From a virus, in IMG/VR virus record IMGVR_UViG_3300032291_001784, positions 1-39,955 of that record: a stretch of DNA of 39,955 bases; one strand, given 5' to 3'. The first letter of the stretch is position 1, and each line of letters starts with the position of its first letter. The notes under the pieces are model-generated. The model was not told where the DNA came from and did no database searches. It saw nothing but the letters and a program-made list of their open reading frames with translations. Shown in pieces: positions 30,294-38,177 of the stretch. The translations under genes were made by a program, and so were the position numbers.

Positions 30294-31792
30294 CAGTCAC
30301 TCACTCCAAAATATGTGAACACTGGGTCGTTCACGGGCTTCTCTGGGTTTCGCAAAGCGTGTCGCACAGCAATGGCCAGTGCCATCACTGCATCTTGCTC
30401 CAGCTTCTTATCATCCAATTTATAGGTGAGGAGTTGCCTTCGCATCTCATCCCACGCACCGCCAGTTGGCAGTTCGATTTGTCCTTTGTCTAGGACCGCT
30501 TTCAAGTCATTAAGGAGTTCCACCTTCTTCGCCTTAGTGCCACCGAAGTCAAACCCTCGGAGCGGGCGGATGATGCTGAACTCCTGTTGAAATAGTCGTC
30601 CACCGAGTCCTGTGGAGTCGACGATGGTGGTGCAGTACGCACCGTCTTGCTGGTAGAGGAGGTGTCCTTCGCGGACCATGTTCACAACGGCAGAGATACT
30701 CTGCTTGCCGCCACGCTTTCTAATCCGCGTACCGCGAAGGCACTTTCTGTCAGTGATGTCGAGTGTAATCGCCCACGTTGCGTCATGTGAAATCCCTGGG
30801 TCTACACCCTGGACATACTTATGGTGACGTGTCGGGCCTGACTCTGCGACTCCTGATTTAAATACTGCTTGAATGGACTGAGACCAGAAGAATGCGTCTC
30901 GCGCCTCAATGAAGAATCCGTCAATGTTCTGCGGGATGAGGTACTCAGCCTGCTGCCGAACAACATCATCAAAGTTCTCCTGAGTTAGTCCGTAGCCGAT
31001 GTTGTCCCGTGTGGACAATCGGAACGAGATGAACTTTGAGTCGCGCTCTGGGTTGTCGGGGTTACCCTTCTCCCACAGATCTGCGTATTCGTTGAAGCCC
31101 TCAGTCGGCGTTCCAATGAAGTGGAGTGGTCCGCCAGTGGAGAGTCGCCGTAAGTTTAGCACTTCTTGGTAAATCATGAGCAAATGGGGTTCAAACGCCG
31201 CCTCGTCAAACGAGATGCCGTTCATGTCCTTACCAAGGAGAGCCTTCGCTCGATCCTGTGTGGTTCGGAAGTGAATGCTCGCCCCACCGACGATGGGATT
31301 GAACTTGATCCACGGATACTCACCACGATACTTCTTGGTGGTCTCTACGATCTTACCAAGTTCGGTGACCATTGGGCAACCGCGACCCTTCTGGGCGGGA
31401 TGCTGGCCAGTGAGGATAGTCTCAATTTCTCGGAAGACTAGCTCAGCAGTCTCCTGCTGGATGCCGATGTGAAACCAGTCGTAGGGTGAATCTAGCCACG
31501 TAAGGTGGGACTTGGGATCACCATATTTCGGGTTTGGAAGTCCCAGTTTGTACAAGGCGTGGTGGAAACAGACCACCGCCATTGCCATCGTTTTGCCCGC
31601 ACGGTTGCCAGCGGATACGACGGTTGTGATGTATTTCGGTCGATATCCAGACTCATCACGCTCGGAGCAGGACTTCCACCATGCAACCTGCCCAGGATTC
31701 CCCTGGATGCCAAGCCACCTGCGAGCAAAGAACTCGATGTCAGAGCGACCACGAGCCAGATCGACCGCAACTTCATTCGCTAGTTGCTTCAA
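30293..31792 (-). CDS. terL: Terminase large subunit
   Basis: 499 residues. ATPase: Walker A AGNRAGKT at 61-68, Walker B NGISFDEA at 191-198, then the coupling motif FIGTPTEGFNEY. Nuclease domain: GVDPGISHDATWAI near 329-342 (first catalytic Asp) and TIVDSTGLGG further on. All motor and nuclease residues are present and length is normal. The enzyme cuts and pumps phage DNA into the head through the portal. The start overlaps the DUF6321-like gene by 4 bp. Confidence 0.96.
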   Translation of the reverse strand: MKQLANEVAVDLARGRSDIEFFARRWLGIQGNPGQVAWWKSCSERDESGYRPKYITTVVSAGNRAGKTMAMAVVCFHHALYKLGLPNPKYGDPKSHLTWLDSPYDWFHIGIQQETAELVFREIETILTGQHPAQKGRGCPMVTELGKIVETTKKYRGEYPWIKFNPIVGGASIHFRTTQDRAKALLGKDMNGISFDEAAFEPHLLMIYQEVLNLRRLSTGGPLHFIGTPTEGFNEYADLWEKGNPDNPERDSKFISFRLSTRDNIGYGLTQENFDDVVRQQAEYLIPQNIDGFFIEARDAFFWSQSIQAVFKSGVAESGPTRHHKYVQGVDPGISHDATWAITLDITDRKCLRGTRIRKRGGKQSISAVVNMVREGHLLYQQDGAYCTTIVDSTGLGGRLFQQEFSIIRPLRGFDFGGTKAKKVELLNDLKAVLDKGQIELPTGGAWDEMRRQLLTYKLDDKKLEQDAVMALAIAVRHALRNPEKPVNDPVFTYFGVSD

Positions 31793-32088
31793 GCCTTGTT
31801 GCGCTTACTGATCGCGGCTGCCTTCGCACGGGCATCCGTCTTGCTGCTGGCACCCCAAGCCTTGAGACTAAGGAGTAAGCGTGTCGGTTGACCCTTCGCG
31901 TCACGCTCTGGACCAGGCATACCGCCCATTCGGGCGAGGAATGAGGCTCGTCGCGGATTGTCGCCGCTCTTGACAGGAGCCTTCAATGTGCCACCAGTTG
32001 CAGCCTTATAGGACGCACGACCCTTGGCATTCAATCCGCCCTGCGGATTCTTGCCTTCCTTGCGTTGCCATGCAGCACTCTTGGGCAT
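31789..32088 (-). CDS. DUF6321-like basic protein before terminase
   Basis: 99 residues, basic. The order RKEGKNPQGGLNAKGRASYK, ATGGTLKAPV, NPRRASFLARMGGMPGP, then TRLLLSLKAWGASSKTDA follows a conserved small phage protein (DUF6321) found in marine and freshwater phages, of unknown function. Its place directly upstream of TerL may point to packaging. It starts in a TAATG overlap. Confidence 0.7.
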   Translation of the reverse strand: MPKSAAWQRKEGKNPQGGLNAKGRASYKAATGGTLKAPVKSGDNPRRASFLARMGGMPGPERDAKGQPTRLLLSLKAWGASSKTDARAKAAAISKRNKA

Positions 32089-32627
32089 TACTTCACCTCA
32101 TTATGGAAATATAGGACTTTAGGTAGGAATTCAATCTTGCCGCTAAGTGCAGCCAGTCGATTGATGAAGGTGCCGTCCGCTTCGTAGTGGCGGTCGGTGT
32201 AGCCAGCTTTGCGAGCGTAGCTAGTCTTGGCAATATAGTTGCCAGAAGTGGATTGACCCAGAGCAAAGGACGGGGTGGGGTTCTTGCTCCAACCACAGTA
32301 TATCACATCTGCACCACTAGATGCAAGTTCCATCATCTCTTGGATGAAGGTCTGGTCGTAGGAGTCGTCGTGGTTGAACCACGCGGTGTATTCAGATGTC
32401 GCCAGGTCAAGCCCCTTGGCCCTCTTGTCGTGACCCCAGTCGTTGAGGTTTGGCTCTTCGTAGAACCTGACCCACGGAAACTGCTGCCAAATGCCTTCAA
32501 GGTTGATCTCAGAGCAGAGAGCAATGATCTCATCGGGCTTGTGGGTCTGCTCCCTCAATGCGCCCAGGATACGAACAAGGTTCTCCGAGTCCGCATGAGC
32601 AGTTACCACTACGGTGATACTCGCCAT
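32088..32627 (-). CDS. GT2-family glycosyltransferase (short)
   Basis: 179 residues, ATG 32627 behind AGGGAGAATCA. GT-A fold: SITVVVTAHADSENL, then WFNHDDSYD in place of the DxD (HDD), then ADGTFINRLAAL near the end. It is shorter than most GT2 enzymes (about 220-300), so it is a minimal catalytic domain, cytoplasmic, without a membrane helix. The first 98 bp overlap the upstream nucleotidyltransferase gene in another frame. Together they suggest a two-step activation and transfer of a sugar or polyol phosphate. Confidence 0.82.
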   Translation of the reverse strand: MASITVVVTAHADSENLVRILGALREQTHKPDEIIALCSEINLEGIWQQFPWVRFYEEPNLNDWGHDKRAKGLDLATSEYTAWFNHDDSYDQTFIQEMMELASSGADVIYCGWSKNPTPSFALGQSTSGNYIAKTSYARKAGYTDRHYEADGTFINRLAALSGKIEFLPKVLYFHNEVK

Positions 32628-33051
32628 TGATTCTCCCTATGATGTCGCTGGTAGAGATTCCAGCAGTGTACGGGATGTACAGCATCTTAATGCCCTTGTT
32701 GTCCAGCCACGCTTGGCTGATGTTGAGCTGGGTCAGGAGGCTTTCGCCAGTCCAGTCATCTCCGTGGGCGATGTACTTGACTTCGCAGTCAATCGGCATC
32801 GTATTGACGGTCAGCCAACTGTCTTCGTTGCCGATGTTTACGACAACCTTGTCCACGAATCGACACGCCTCAACTGCATCGTATCGCTCGGTGAGTGAGA
32901 GGATTGGTCGCCGCTTATACCGAGCAGCAAACTCGTCCGTGTTTAATGCAACGACAACCTTGCCGTACTCAGCACACAGGCTGAGGAAATTGATATGCCC
33001 TGCGTGAAAGAGGTCGAATGTCCCGCCGACATAGACCCACTTGTCGGACAT
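32530..33051 (-). CDS. Glycerol-3-phosphate cytidylyltransferase-like nucleotidyltransferase
   Basis: 173 residues. GGTFDLFHAGH at 9-19 gives the HxGH active site, RYKRRPILSLTERYDAV follows, and ISTSDI at 132-137 is the second nucleotide-binding motif; GDDW lies at 97-100. These fit TagD-like cytidylyltransferases and HldE-type enzymes. Product: a CDP- or ADP-activated polyol or sugar. The catalytic fold ends near residue 142; the last 31 residues (with CSCGLGEPC) lie over the GT2 gene start. ATG 33051 shares its A with the preceding stop. Confidence 0.85.
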   Translation of the reverse strand: MSDKWVYVGGTFDLFHAGHINFLSLCAEYGKVVVALNTDEFAARYKRRPILSLTERYDAVEACRFVDKVVVNIGNEDSWLTVNTMPIDCEVKYIAHGDDWTGESLLTQLNISQAWLDNKGIKMLYIPYTAGISTSDIIGRINGEYHRSGNCSCGLGEPCSYPGRIEGADPQAR

Positions 33052-34196
33052 TACTTCTTCTTCTGAACCCCATACTCGGTGGAGTTAGGATCAAGAGCCT
33101 TGACGACGATCTGGAGTGCAGACGCTAGGCCTGCGCTAATGATCGTGCGGAAGTCTCCGCCGTTGATGTCCAGAAGCGGGATGCCCAATCCAAGGGCAAC
33201 CGAGATGCTGACGGTAAGGAATGTCCGAACCGCGTCCAAAGCCATCTCGTCAATCTTGCTGTTATCAATAATGTACTTGAACCATGCGCCAATCTTACCC
33301 ATAGTGGTCTTCTCCTTCTTAGCAGCCTCAGCCGCGTTTCCTGCCAGAGCCAGACCCTTTGCTCCGATTGATGCCCAGTCGACCTTTTCCAGGGCTTTTA
33401 CAGCCACATCCAACTCGGATGGTGTCTTAGTATCAGATTCTACTTTTCGAGCCTCTACGGGCTTCCTAGGTGCCTCTACGTTGATTGTAGGAGCCACTGG
33501 CGCGACCACTGGAGCAGGGGCAACCACTGGCGCAGCGACTGGCGCTGGAGCGGCGACCTTGCCAGGGTGCGTGACGATGAGCAGGCACTTGTAGTCGACT
33601 GCGACCTTCTTCGCCTTGACCTTGCTATTGGCGATCTGGCGCAGTTGTGCTTCCGTCACTGGGACGCCGAACTTCTCCGCAGCGACCTTCTCGTCGCGCG
33701 TCGGACACGCCCACTGCCAGCCGTGATCGGCGCACCAACCTGCGGAGGTCATATGGCCGTAGCCAGCCTTCAGGTGTGCAGGGTCTTTCTTGGTCCACCA
33801 CTTCTTCCAGACATCGTGCCACTTGGAGATCCGCACATCTGGGTAGCCGACTGGCTGCTGCACCCAGACCATAAGAGCAGCGCCCTGCTTCGCGGCTTGC
33901 ATCGCGTCATCCCACGACTTAGCGTAGCGAGCCTTGCCGCCGAGTACGGCGATGGTCTGCGCGGCTTCCTTCAGCGAGCCGCCTGCGTCGTTCTTGCCCT
34001 GAACATCCTTGCGCCCTGTCGCCTTCTCGAATGCGGCGACGCCTTGGGCGGCGCTGTAGTCCACGGTGTAGCCAGAAGCCCACGAGACTGCGGCGGCAGC
34101 AGATGACCAGGTGCAGTCATCAAGGATCTGATTGGCTGCGCCTTTGACCTGCGCTTCAGCGTCAGCGTAGAGCTGCGACTTGACCCGATATTGCAT
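33051..34196 (-). CDS. Cysteine-peptidase-like endolysin fused to a holin-like C terminus
   Basis: 381 residues. Residues 1-210 look like a C39/papain-like cysteine hydrolase: DDCTWSSAAAAVSW with Cys28, and AGYGHMTSAGW with His148. Residues 213-250 are a Pro/Ala/Val linker. The C-terminal 80 residues hold two hydrophobic segments (about 324-345 and 350-368; FLTVSISVALGLGIPLL, ISAGLASALQIVVKAL) followed by LDPNSTEYG, like the end of r1t-type actinophage holins. The chain would join a wall hydrolase to a membrane part. No signal peptide. It follows a two-helix protein and a secreted protein, all overlapping. A structural peptidase is the alternative. Confidence 0.65.
   Translation of the reverse strand: MQYRVKSQLYADAEAQVKGAANQILDDCTWSSAAAAVSWASGYTVDYSAAQGVAAFEKATGRKDVQGKNDAGGSLKEAAQTIAVLGGKARYAKSWDDAMQAAKQGAALMVWVQQPVGYPDVRISKWHDVWKKWWTKKDPAHLKAGYGHMTSAGWCADHGWQWACPTRDEKVAAEKFGVPVTEAQLRQIANSKVKAKKVAVDYKCLLIVTHPGKVAAPAPVAAPVVAPAPVVAPVAPTINVEAPRKPVEARKVESDTKTPSELDVAVKALEKVDWASIGAKGLALAGNAAEAAKKEKTTMGKIGAWFKYIIDNSKIDEMALDAVRTFLTVSISVALGLGIPLLDINGGDFRTIISAGLASALQIVVKALDPNSTEYGVQKKK
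33464..33486. repeat. 23-bp exact repeat, coding copy
   Basis: Identical to 19677-19699. It encodes about residues 237-244 (TINVEAPR) of the peptidase-holin protein linker. A shorter related piece, GCCTCTACGG, lies just before it (33451-33460). Confidence 0.9.
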
Positions 34197-34199
34197 TCG

Positions 34200-34370
34200 T
34201 TAATCCTTCCAGCGTAGTGGTCCAGTAAGGAACCAGACTAGTGTCAAACCCGTAAAGATTGATGCCATTGTGTCGCGTGTGGCTCCCTCTGGTAGCACCA
34301 CAACTGCGAAGAGAAGTCCGAGGATCGTCCAGGACCCACCGACTAGATCGTTAATAATTCTTGTAATCAC
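34200..34370 (-). CDS. 56-residue two-helix membrane protein, candidate holin
   Basis: GTG 34370 overlaps the TGA of the secreted protein gene (GTGA); TAA at 34200-34202 lies 3 bp before the ATG of the peptidase gene. Residues 12-27 (GSWTILGLLFAVVVLP) and 34-49 (TMASIFTGLTLVWFLT) are hydrophobic helices joined by EGATRD; the C terminus is GPLRWKD. Two-helix proteins of this size next to an endolysin are usually holins. The ribosome site AAGAAGTG is weak, so translation probably depends on coupling. The non-ATG start and short length make it easy to miss. Confidence 0.7.
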   Translation of the reverse strand: MITRIINDLVGGSWTILGLLFAVVVLPEGATRDTMASIFTGLTLVWFLTGPLRWKD

Positions 34371-35185
34371 TTCTTATTTCTCCCTGTGTTGGAGGCTGCG
34401 ACAGCAGCCGCTGCTGCTTGGGCTACCTGGCCTACGATGATTGCCACCGCAACTGGTTGAGCCTGCTTCTTCTCCTCGACCGAGAGATCTTTGCCTAGGG
34501 TGGTTACCGCAGTAATCGCTTCCCCAATGCTTTCTGAGATTGCTTCGACCGCTTCGCCAACAGCTTCTGCTACTGCGTCCGCTGGCCCTTCAGGAGCCAC
34601 GCTAGGACTTGGAACTGGTTCAGGACTCGGAGTGACTTCTTCGCTTGGCGTCGGGCCTGGAGTCGGCGTTCCGCTTTGTTCTGGACTAGGATCTGGAGTT
34701 CGCGTTGGAGTTGGTGATGGTCGCTCACTAGGAATTACAACTGGAGTTCTGGTAGGATCTGGCGTAATTTCTGGAGTTGGTTGTAGCGTTTCGTCTGGAG
34801 TCGGACTTGGAGTCGGATCTGGCGTAGGGCTTGGCGTCGGCTCTTCAGTCGGAGTCGGAGTCGGCTCTGGTGTAGGTTCTGGCGTCGGCTCAGGCGTCGG
34901 GCTGGGTGTAGGCTCTGGCGTCGGCTCAAGGCTAGGCTCCACACTCTCGCTCGGCGATGGGATCGGTTCCCAAGGAATCGGGTCCCACGGTCGATTTGGT
35001 AGGCACAACCTCACCCACAGTTCGTTTTGTGGTTCGTCCGCCCACCAGAATGGACCCCATAGTTTCCATTCTCCCGTGTACGGGTTCGTTCCCCCGCACC
35101 AGATCTCCTGCTGGTTTGCGCGAGTGATTCCTGGGAGAATAAGACTTAGTGCTAGAAGAAAACCCAATACGGCTGCGGATCGCAA
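34367..35185 (-). CDS. Secreted protein with Pro/Thr/Glu repeat stalk and C-terminal hydrophobic segment
   Basis: 272 residues, TTG start 35185 directly after the upstream stop, with GGAG before it. Residues 1-23 form a signal peptide (VLGFLLALSLILPGITRA). Residues 24-80 hold tryptophans and two cysteines (WCGGTNPYTGEWKLWGPFWW). Residues about 80-190 are PT/PS/PE repeats (PTPEPTPSPTPEP type), then an alanine-rich end with a hydrophobic run (PVAVAIIVGQVAQAAAAAVAA) and a basic tail. The layout suits an envelope-spanning protein: exported, with a stiff stalk and an anchor. Placed in the lysis cassette; possibly spanin-like, or a surface decoy. Confidence 0.65.
   Translation of the reverse strand: MRSAAVLGFLLALSLILPGITRANQQEIWCGGTNPYTGEWKLWGPFWWADEPQNELWVRLCLPNRPWDPIPWEPIPSPSESVEPSLEPTPEPTPSPTPEPTPEPTPEPTPTPTEEPTPSPTPDPTPSPTPDETLQPTPEITPDPTRTPVVIPSERPSPTPTRTPDPSPEQSGTPTPGPTPSEEVTPSPEPVPSPSVAPEGPADAVAEAVGEAVEAISESIGEAITAVTTLGKDLSVEEKKQAQPVAVAIIVGQVAQAAAAAVAASNTGRNKK
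34600..34970 (-). repeat. Tandem hexanucleotide-like repeat (Pro-Thr stalk coding)
   Basis: Degenerate direct repeats of GGAGTC/GGCGTC type with a 6- to 12-bp period encode the PTPEP stalk. Such arrays change length by slippage. The opposite strand shows a long open Gly/Val/Ser frame that is only a shadow. Confidence 0.8.
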
Positions 35186-35674
35186 TCATGACTCCGATTC
35201 TCCGACCCCTAGTGGTTTGATTTCTGTTGCCTCAATGATCTGGTAGGTGGCGCCGCCGCCCAAGATGCCTGCAAGTTGCAGTGCAACCTCTCGGTCTGCG
35301 CCCTTCTCTTGGCGTCGGTCAATCATTTCCTGTGCGCGAAGGCCTTCTGCAAGCGATGGGGTCAAATCCCCATCCTGTACTGCGCTATGTACGTAGTCCC
35401 GAACCAGCATGGCTAGGTCGCCCGTCGCTTTGATGGTCTTCTTCTGCTTCTGGAGGTGCTTTACTGCGGAGATACGCTTGTGTTCGTGGTCTTCGGTGAG
35501 GTGATCACGCTTGTGCTTGCCGAGAGTAATGCGGGAGATGTAGTGTCCAGCGTCTGCAAGCCACTTGGAGAGCTGCACATCCGACATTCCGTCGCGCATC
35601 TTCTTGTTGATCGCCTCAACAAGGGGGCTTCGGCAGACGTGGCAGCCCGTGAGGACTGGTGCTAGGTCAGTCAT
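35186..35674 (-). CDS. HTH protein, candidate small terminase subunit
   Basis: 162 residues from ATG 35674, which overlaps the upstream stop (ATGA). Residues about 8-60 (CHVCRSPLVEAINKKM, DVQLSKWLADAG, ISRITLGKHKRDHL) form a zinc-knuckle plus helix-turn-helix of the kind seen in phage DNA-recognition subunits. The middle is helical (AVKHLQKQKKTIKATGDLA) and the C terminus acidic. Position upstream of the lysis genes and TerL makes a small terminase plausible, but the distance to TerL (about 3.4 kb) is larger than usual. A regulator is the alternative. Confidence 0.5.
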   Translation of the reverse strand: MTDLAPVLTGCHVCRSPLVEAINKKMRDGMSDVQLSKWLADAGHYISRITLGKHKRDHLTEDHEHKRISAVKHLQKQKKTIKATGDLAMLVRDYVHSAVQDGDLTPSLAEGLRAQEMIDRRQEKGADREVALQLAGILGGGATYQIIEATEIKPLGVGESES

Positions 35675-35852
35675 TGCTCTCGATTGTCGGGTTTGGATTT
35701 GGAATAATATCCACTTGGCAAACCCCGCAAACAAACCAAGGAAGATCTCCTACTTCGGTCAACTTAAGGGTGGTATGCATTTCGCCAAGTTCGGCATTTG
35801 GGCAACCATCTGTGTCGCATTGGAAATTGATGCTTACAAATTCTAGTGGCAT
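35667..35852 (-). CDS. Small zinc-ribbon protein
   Basis: 61 residues, ATG 35852 behind GAGGTTAGA. Cysteines in CDTDGC and CGVC, with a DLPWFVCGVCQVD turn, form a probable zinc ribbon. The end overlaps the HTH gene by 8 bp. Similar small ribbons occur near structural genes in phages; function unknown. Confidence 0.65.
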   Translation of the reverse strand: MPLEFVSINFQCDTDGCPNAELGEMHTTLKLTEVGDLPWFVCGVCQVDIIPNPNPTIESND

Positions 35853-35859
35853 TCTAACC

Positions 35860-37575
35860 TCAAGACTTGATGATAAAGTTTAGGAGCGCCGCCTTTGGCA
35901 ACAGGCTCCCGTTAGAGGATGTGACGGATGTTGCTCCAAGGCTGGTAACACCACCAGTGACGGTGTGGGTAAGATTGGTGTTTTCTGCGCCAGAAGCTGT
36001 TGCGGCAACGTTGATTGAGTGAGTATGGGAAGTATTCGTCGCGACCATTGTTGCGCCAGCCAATCCCGTGATCGTGTTGGCGGATGCGACGGCGGAGGTA
36101 AACGCGGCGGGGTCGGTGGTGTGTGTATGGTCTCCGTGTGTGGAAACGGCAATGGTGTCCGCATGGGCGTGGGCGATGTCTGTGGTATGTGTATGAATAT
36201 TTGCCGTATTGGGGGCAAAGGTACCAGTATTGTTAGATGCCGCGCTAATGGTAGCGGAGCCAGAAATGAATCGATCACGAAGGTCTGGAACGGTGAATGT
36301 TCCGCCAGGCGTTCCACCAAGCAATGCCCCTAATTCTGGGTAGGTGCTGTACGAATATGCAGAACCATCGCAGAAGAGCCAGTCAGATGGGGCAGCGGTT
36401 GTGGTCCACATGACGATAGAGCCAGTTGGCGGCAACGAGTGGGTGTGCGTTGAGCTAGAGTACGTTGCCGTTAGGGAAACTGAGACAATACCAGCGGTAT
36501 CGGTTGATGCGGCGATTGGGGCAGTTCCATTAACTGCGGTAACGTAGGTTCCAGCAGGCTGGTAGGCGTGGGTGTGGACAGAGGCGGCAATACCAGCATT
36601 GGTAATTGATGCGCCAGTCCACAGCGCGCTAGACGTTTTGTATTGGATGATGTCCCCGTCAGACGGGCTTGCCGCAGAGACATCGTGGAGTTCGTCTAGT
36701 TCGTAGCCGTTCTGCACCTTGACAAGGATCTCTCCATTGTTGGACTGTACCCGCGTCACAACACCAAGGTAGACGGAGTGGGACGGCTCTGCTGGTGGGG
36801 AGCCAAAAACAAATGATCCAGGAGTGTTGCCAAGCCAAACAGCCTGACCAGCCGTGGCTGCACTGGTGTCAATGTCAACCAGGAGGCCGTTCTCAATAAC
36901 GTATCCGTGCTGTCCAGTTGTCAGCGTCTGGGCTAGGATGCCAAGTGTCTTGGAGGAGCCAGCCTCAGTGGAGGCAGTAGAGAGGCTAATGAGCGCATTC
37001 GCACCGTCGGAGCCGCTAATGTAGACGACCTGCCCCTTGGTGAGCGTCGTGCCAGTGCTGTTCTTCACATAGGCGCGAAGCACGCTGGCATTGGTTGCCG
37101 AGTTTGCGGTAATGGCAGTCTGGTCAATGCCAACGGTGATTGCCGTGGTGCCAGATGAGGTGATGGGGGCGGTGCCAGCAACCGAGGTGACGTAGGTGCC
37201 GAACGGCTGGTAGGTACCATCGTGAAGGTGGCTGGTTGTGGAGTAGCTGGCATTGAGGCTGATAGTCGAGGTGCCAGCAGCGGTTGCCACGCTAATGGGC
37301 GATGTGCCGATGATTGCTGCGCCACCAGCGCCAAAGTTGCCAGTTGCCGTGCCAGTGAGGACAATATCCCCAACCGTAAGGCTGGCCATCTGGATGACAC
37401 CAGTCGTTGGGGTTTCCGTAATGATGATCGTACCATCGGAGATCTGCAACGCCCAGTCCACAAGGAACTCCTCATGGAACGCATCTGGGAACGTGTGGGT
37501 AGAACCAGCCGCGCCGACGAAATCATTGTTTCGCCAGCGAGTGTTGATTACCCTAGTTGAGGTAAAGCGGGACAA
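35860..37575 (-). CDS. Tail fibre with collar domain
   Basis: 571 residues, TTG start 37575 with a weak ribosome site. Residues 60-370 are Thr/Ser/Ala/Gly-rich beta repeats (ITSSGTTAITVGI, APIAASTDTAGIVSV). Around residue 380 the phage tail collar motif appears: GSIVMWTTTAAPSDWLFCDGS, then YPELGALLGG and FTVPDLRDRFISG. The C-terminal 130 residues carry repeated HTH/HxH motifs (HTHTTDIAHAHAD, HGDHTHTTD), which bind iron along the fibre tip in phages of this kind. Receptor binding is expected. Phage tip domains vary fast, so host range probably lies here. Confidence 0.88.
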   Translation of the reverse strand: MSRFTSTRVINTRWRNNDFVGAAGSTHTFPDAFHEEFLVDWALQISDGTIIITETPTTGVIQMASLTVGDIVLTGTATGNFGAGGAAIIGTSPISVATAAGTSTISLNASYSTTSHLHDGTYQPFGTYVTSVAGTAPITSSGTTAITVGIDQTAITANSATNASVLRAYVKNSTGTTLTKGQVVYISGSDGANALISLSTASTEAGSSKTLGILAQTLTTGQHGYVIENGLLVDIDTSAATAGQAVWLGNTPGSFVFGSPPAEPSHSVYLGVVTRVQSNNGEILVKVQNGYELDELHDVSAASPSDGDIIQYKTSSALWTGASITNAGIAASVHTHAYQPAGTYVTAVNGTAPIAASTDTAGIVSVSLTATYSSSTHTHSLPPTGSIVMWTTTAAPSDWLFCDGSAYSYSTYPELGALLGGTPGGTFTVPDLRDRFISGSATISAASNNTGTFAPNTANIHTHTTDIAHAHADTIAVSTHGDHTHTTDPAAFTSAVASANTITGLAGATMVATNTSHTHSINVAATASGAENTNLTHTVTGGVTSLGATSVTSSNGSLLPKAALLNFIIKS

Positions 37576-37578
37576 GGG

Positions 37579-37788
37579 TTACTTGCCCCTTGCGGTCTTG
37601 GCTGAGTCCTTGAATGCCTTGGCGGTCGGAGCGCCCTTAGCGCCTACCTTTCGCATCTTCTCGCCAGAACCAGCGGCAATGCGCTTCCTCTTGGCGTTAA
37701 TGTTGGCGTAGAGGCCCTTCTCGGCTTTCTCCGCCGCAGCCTTACCAGCCTTTGTGTATGGGAACTTCTTCCCTCCGACCATTGGCAT
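37579..37788 (-). CDS. Small basic phage protein (GGKKFPYTKAG type)
   Basis: 69 residues, strongly basic, lysine/alanine-rich. MPMVGGKKFPYTKAGKAAA is the usual start of a short protein seen in many environmental phages, next to structural genes; its role is unknown. The start shares the A of the preceding stop (TAATG). It may bind DNA or be a minor head component. Confidence 0.7.
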   Translation of the reverse strand: MPMVGGKKFPYTKAGKAAAEKAEKGLYANINAKRKRIAAGSGEKMRKVGAKGAPTAKAFKDSAKTARGK

Positions 37789-38177
37789 TAGTCTTCTCCT
37801 AAACTCGGCATCGGCAAGAGCCGAGCCAGGGGGACGGAAAGCGAGTCAGCCGCTCGCTCCGTTTCAACATCCCATACGTGGCTGAGGATGCTATGGGCCG
37901 CTGATCCCAGCGACTCCTCCAACGCCTCAACAAGGCGCTCCACCCCTGCCTGGTGCAGGTGGATTAGTTCGTGCGCTACCACCCGTCGGATCTCGTCCTT
38001 CTTCTGCTTCCAGAGATCTGGAGAGAAGCGGATGGTGGCGTTATATAGGTTCGTGCTGACTTCTACGTCAGCCCAGGAATCGTCAGGCGGAGCGCCAGCC
38101 CCCACCGTGACCGTCCAATGACCAAGACCAAGGATGTCCTTGCAGCGATTGACGTACTGTGAAACCGCCTTGGACAT
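37788..38177 (-). CDS. HELIH zinc-peptidase-like protein
   Basis: 129 residues, ATG 38177 behind AGGGGGTCGA. AHELIHLHQ near residue 68 has the HExxH zinc motif with a third ligand probably in the later acidic part (WDVETERAAD). Beta strands before it (WTVTVGAG, ATIRFSPDLWKQ) fit a small SprT/zincin-like domain. Similar proteins of phages are often annotated as putative metallopeptidase. Substrate unknown; position among structural genes may point to virion maturation. Confidence 0.7.
   Translation of the reverse strand: MSKAVSQYVNRCKDILGLGHWTVTVGAGAPPDDSWADVEVSTNLYNATIRFSPDLWKQKKDEIRRVVAHELIHLHQAGVERLVEALEESLGSAAHSILSHVWDVETERAADSLSVPLARLLPMPSLGED

Noticed and set aside
34600-34970. Repeat array looking like a CRISPR
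   Set aside because: Period of 6-12 bp, no spacers, and the repeats are coding (PTPEP).
34491-35246. Long + strand frame of Gly-Val-Ser repeats
   Set aside because: Antisense shadow of the Pro-Thr repeat stalk; the - strand product has a signal peptide and a sensible context.
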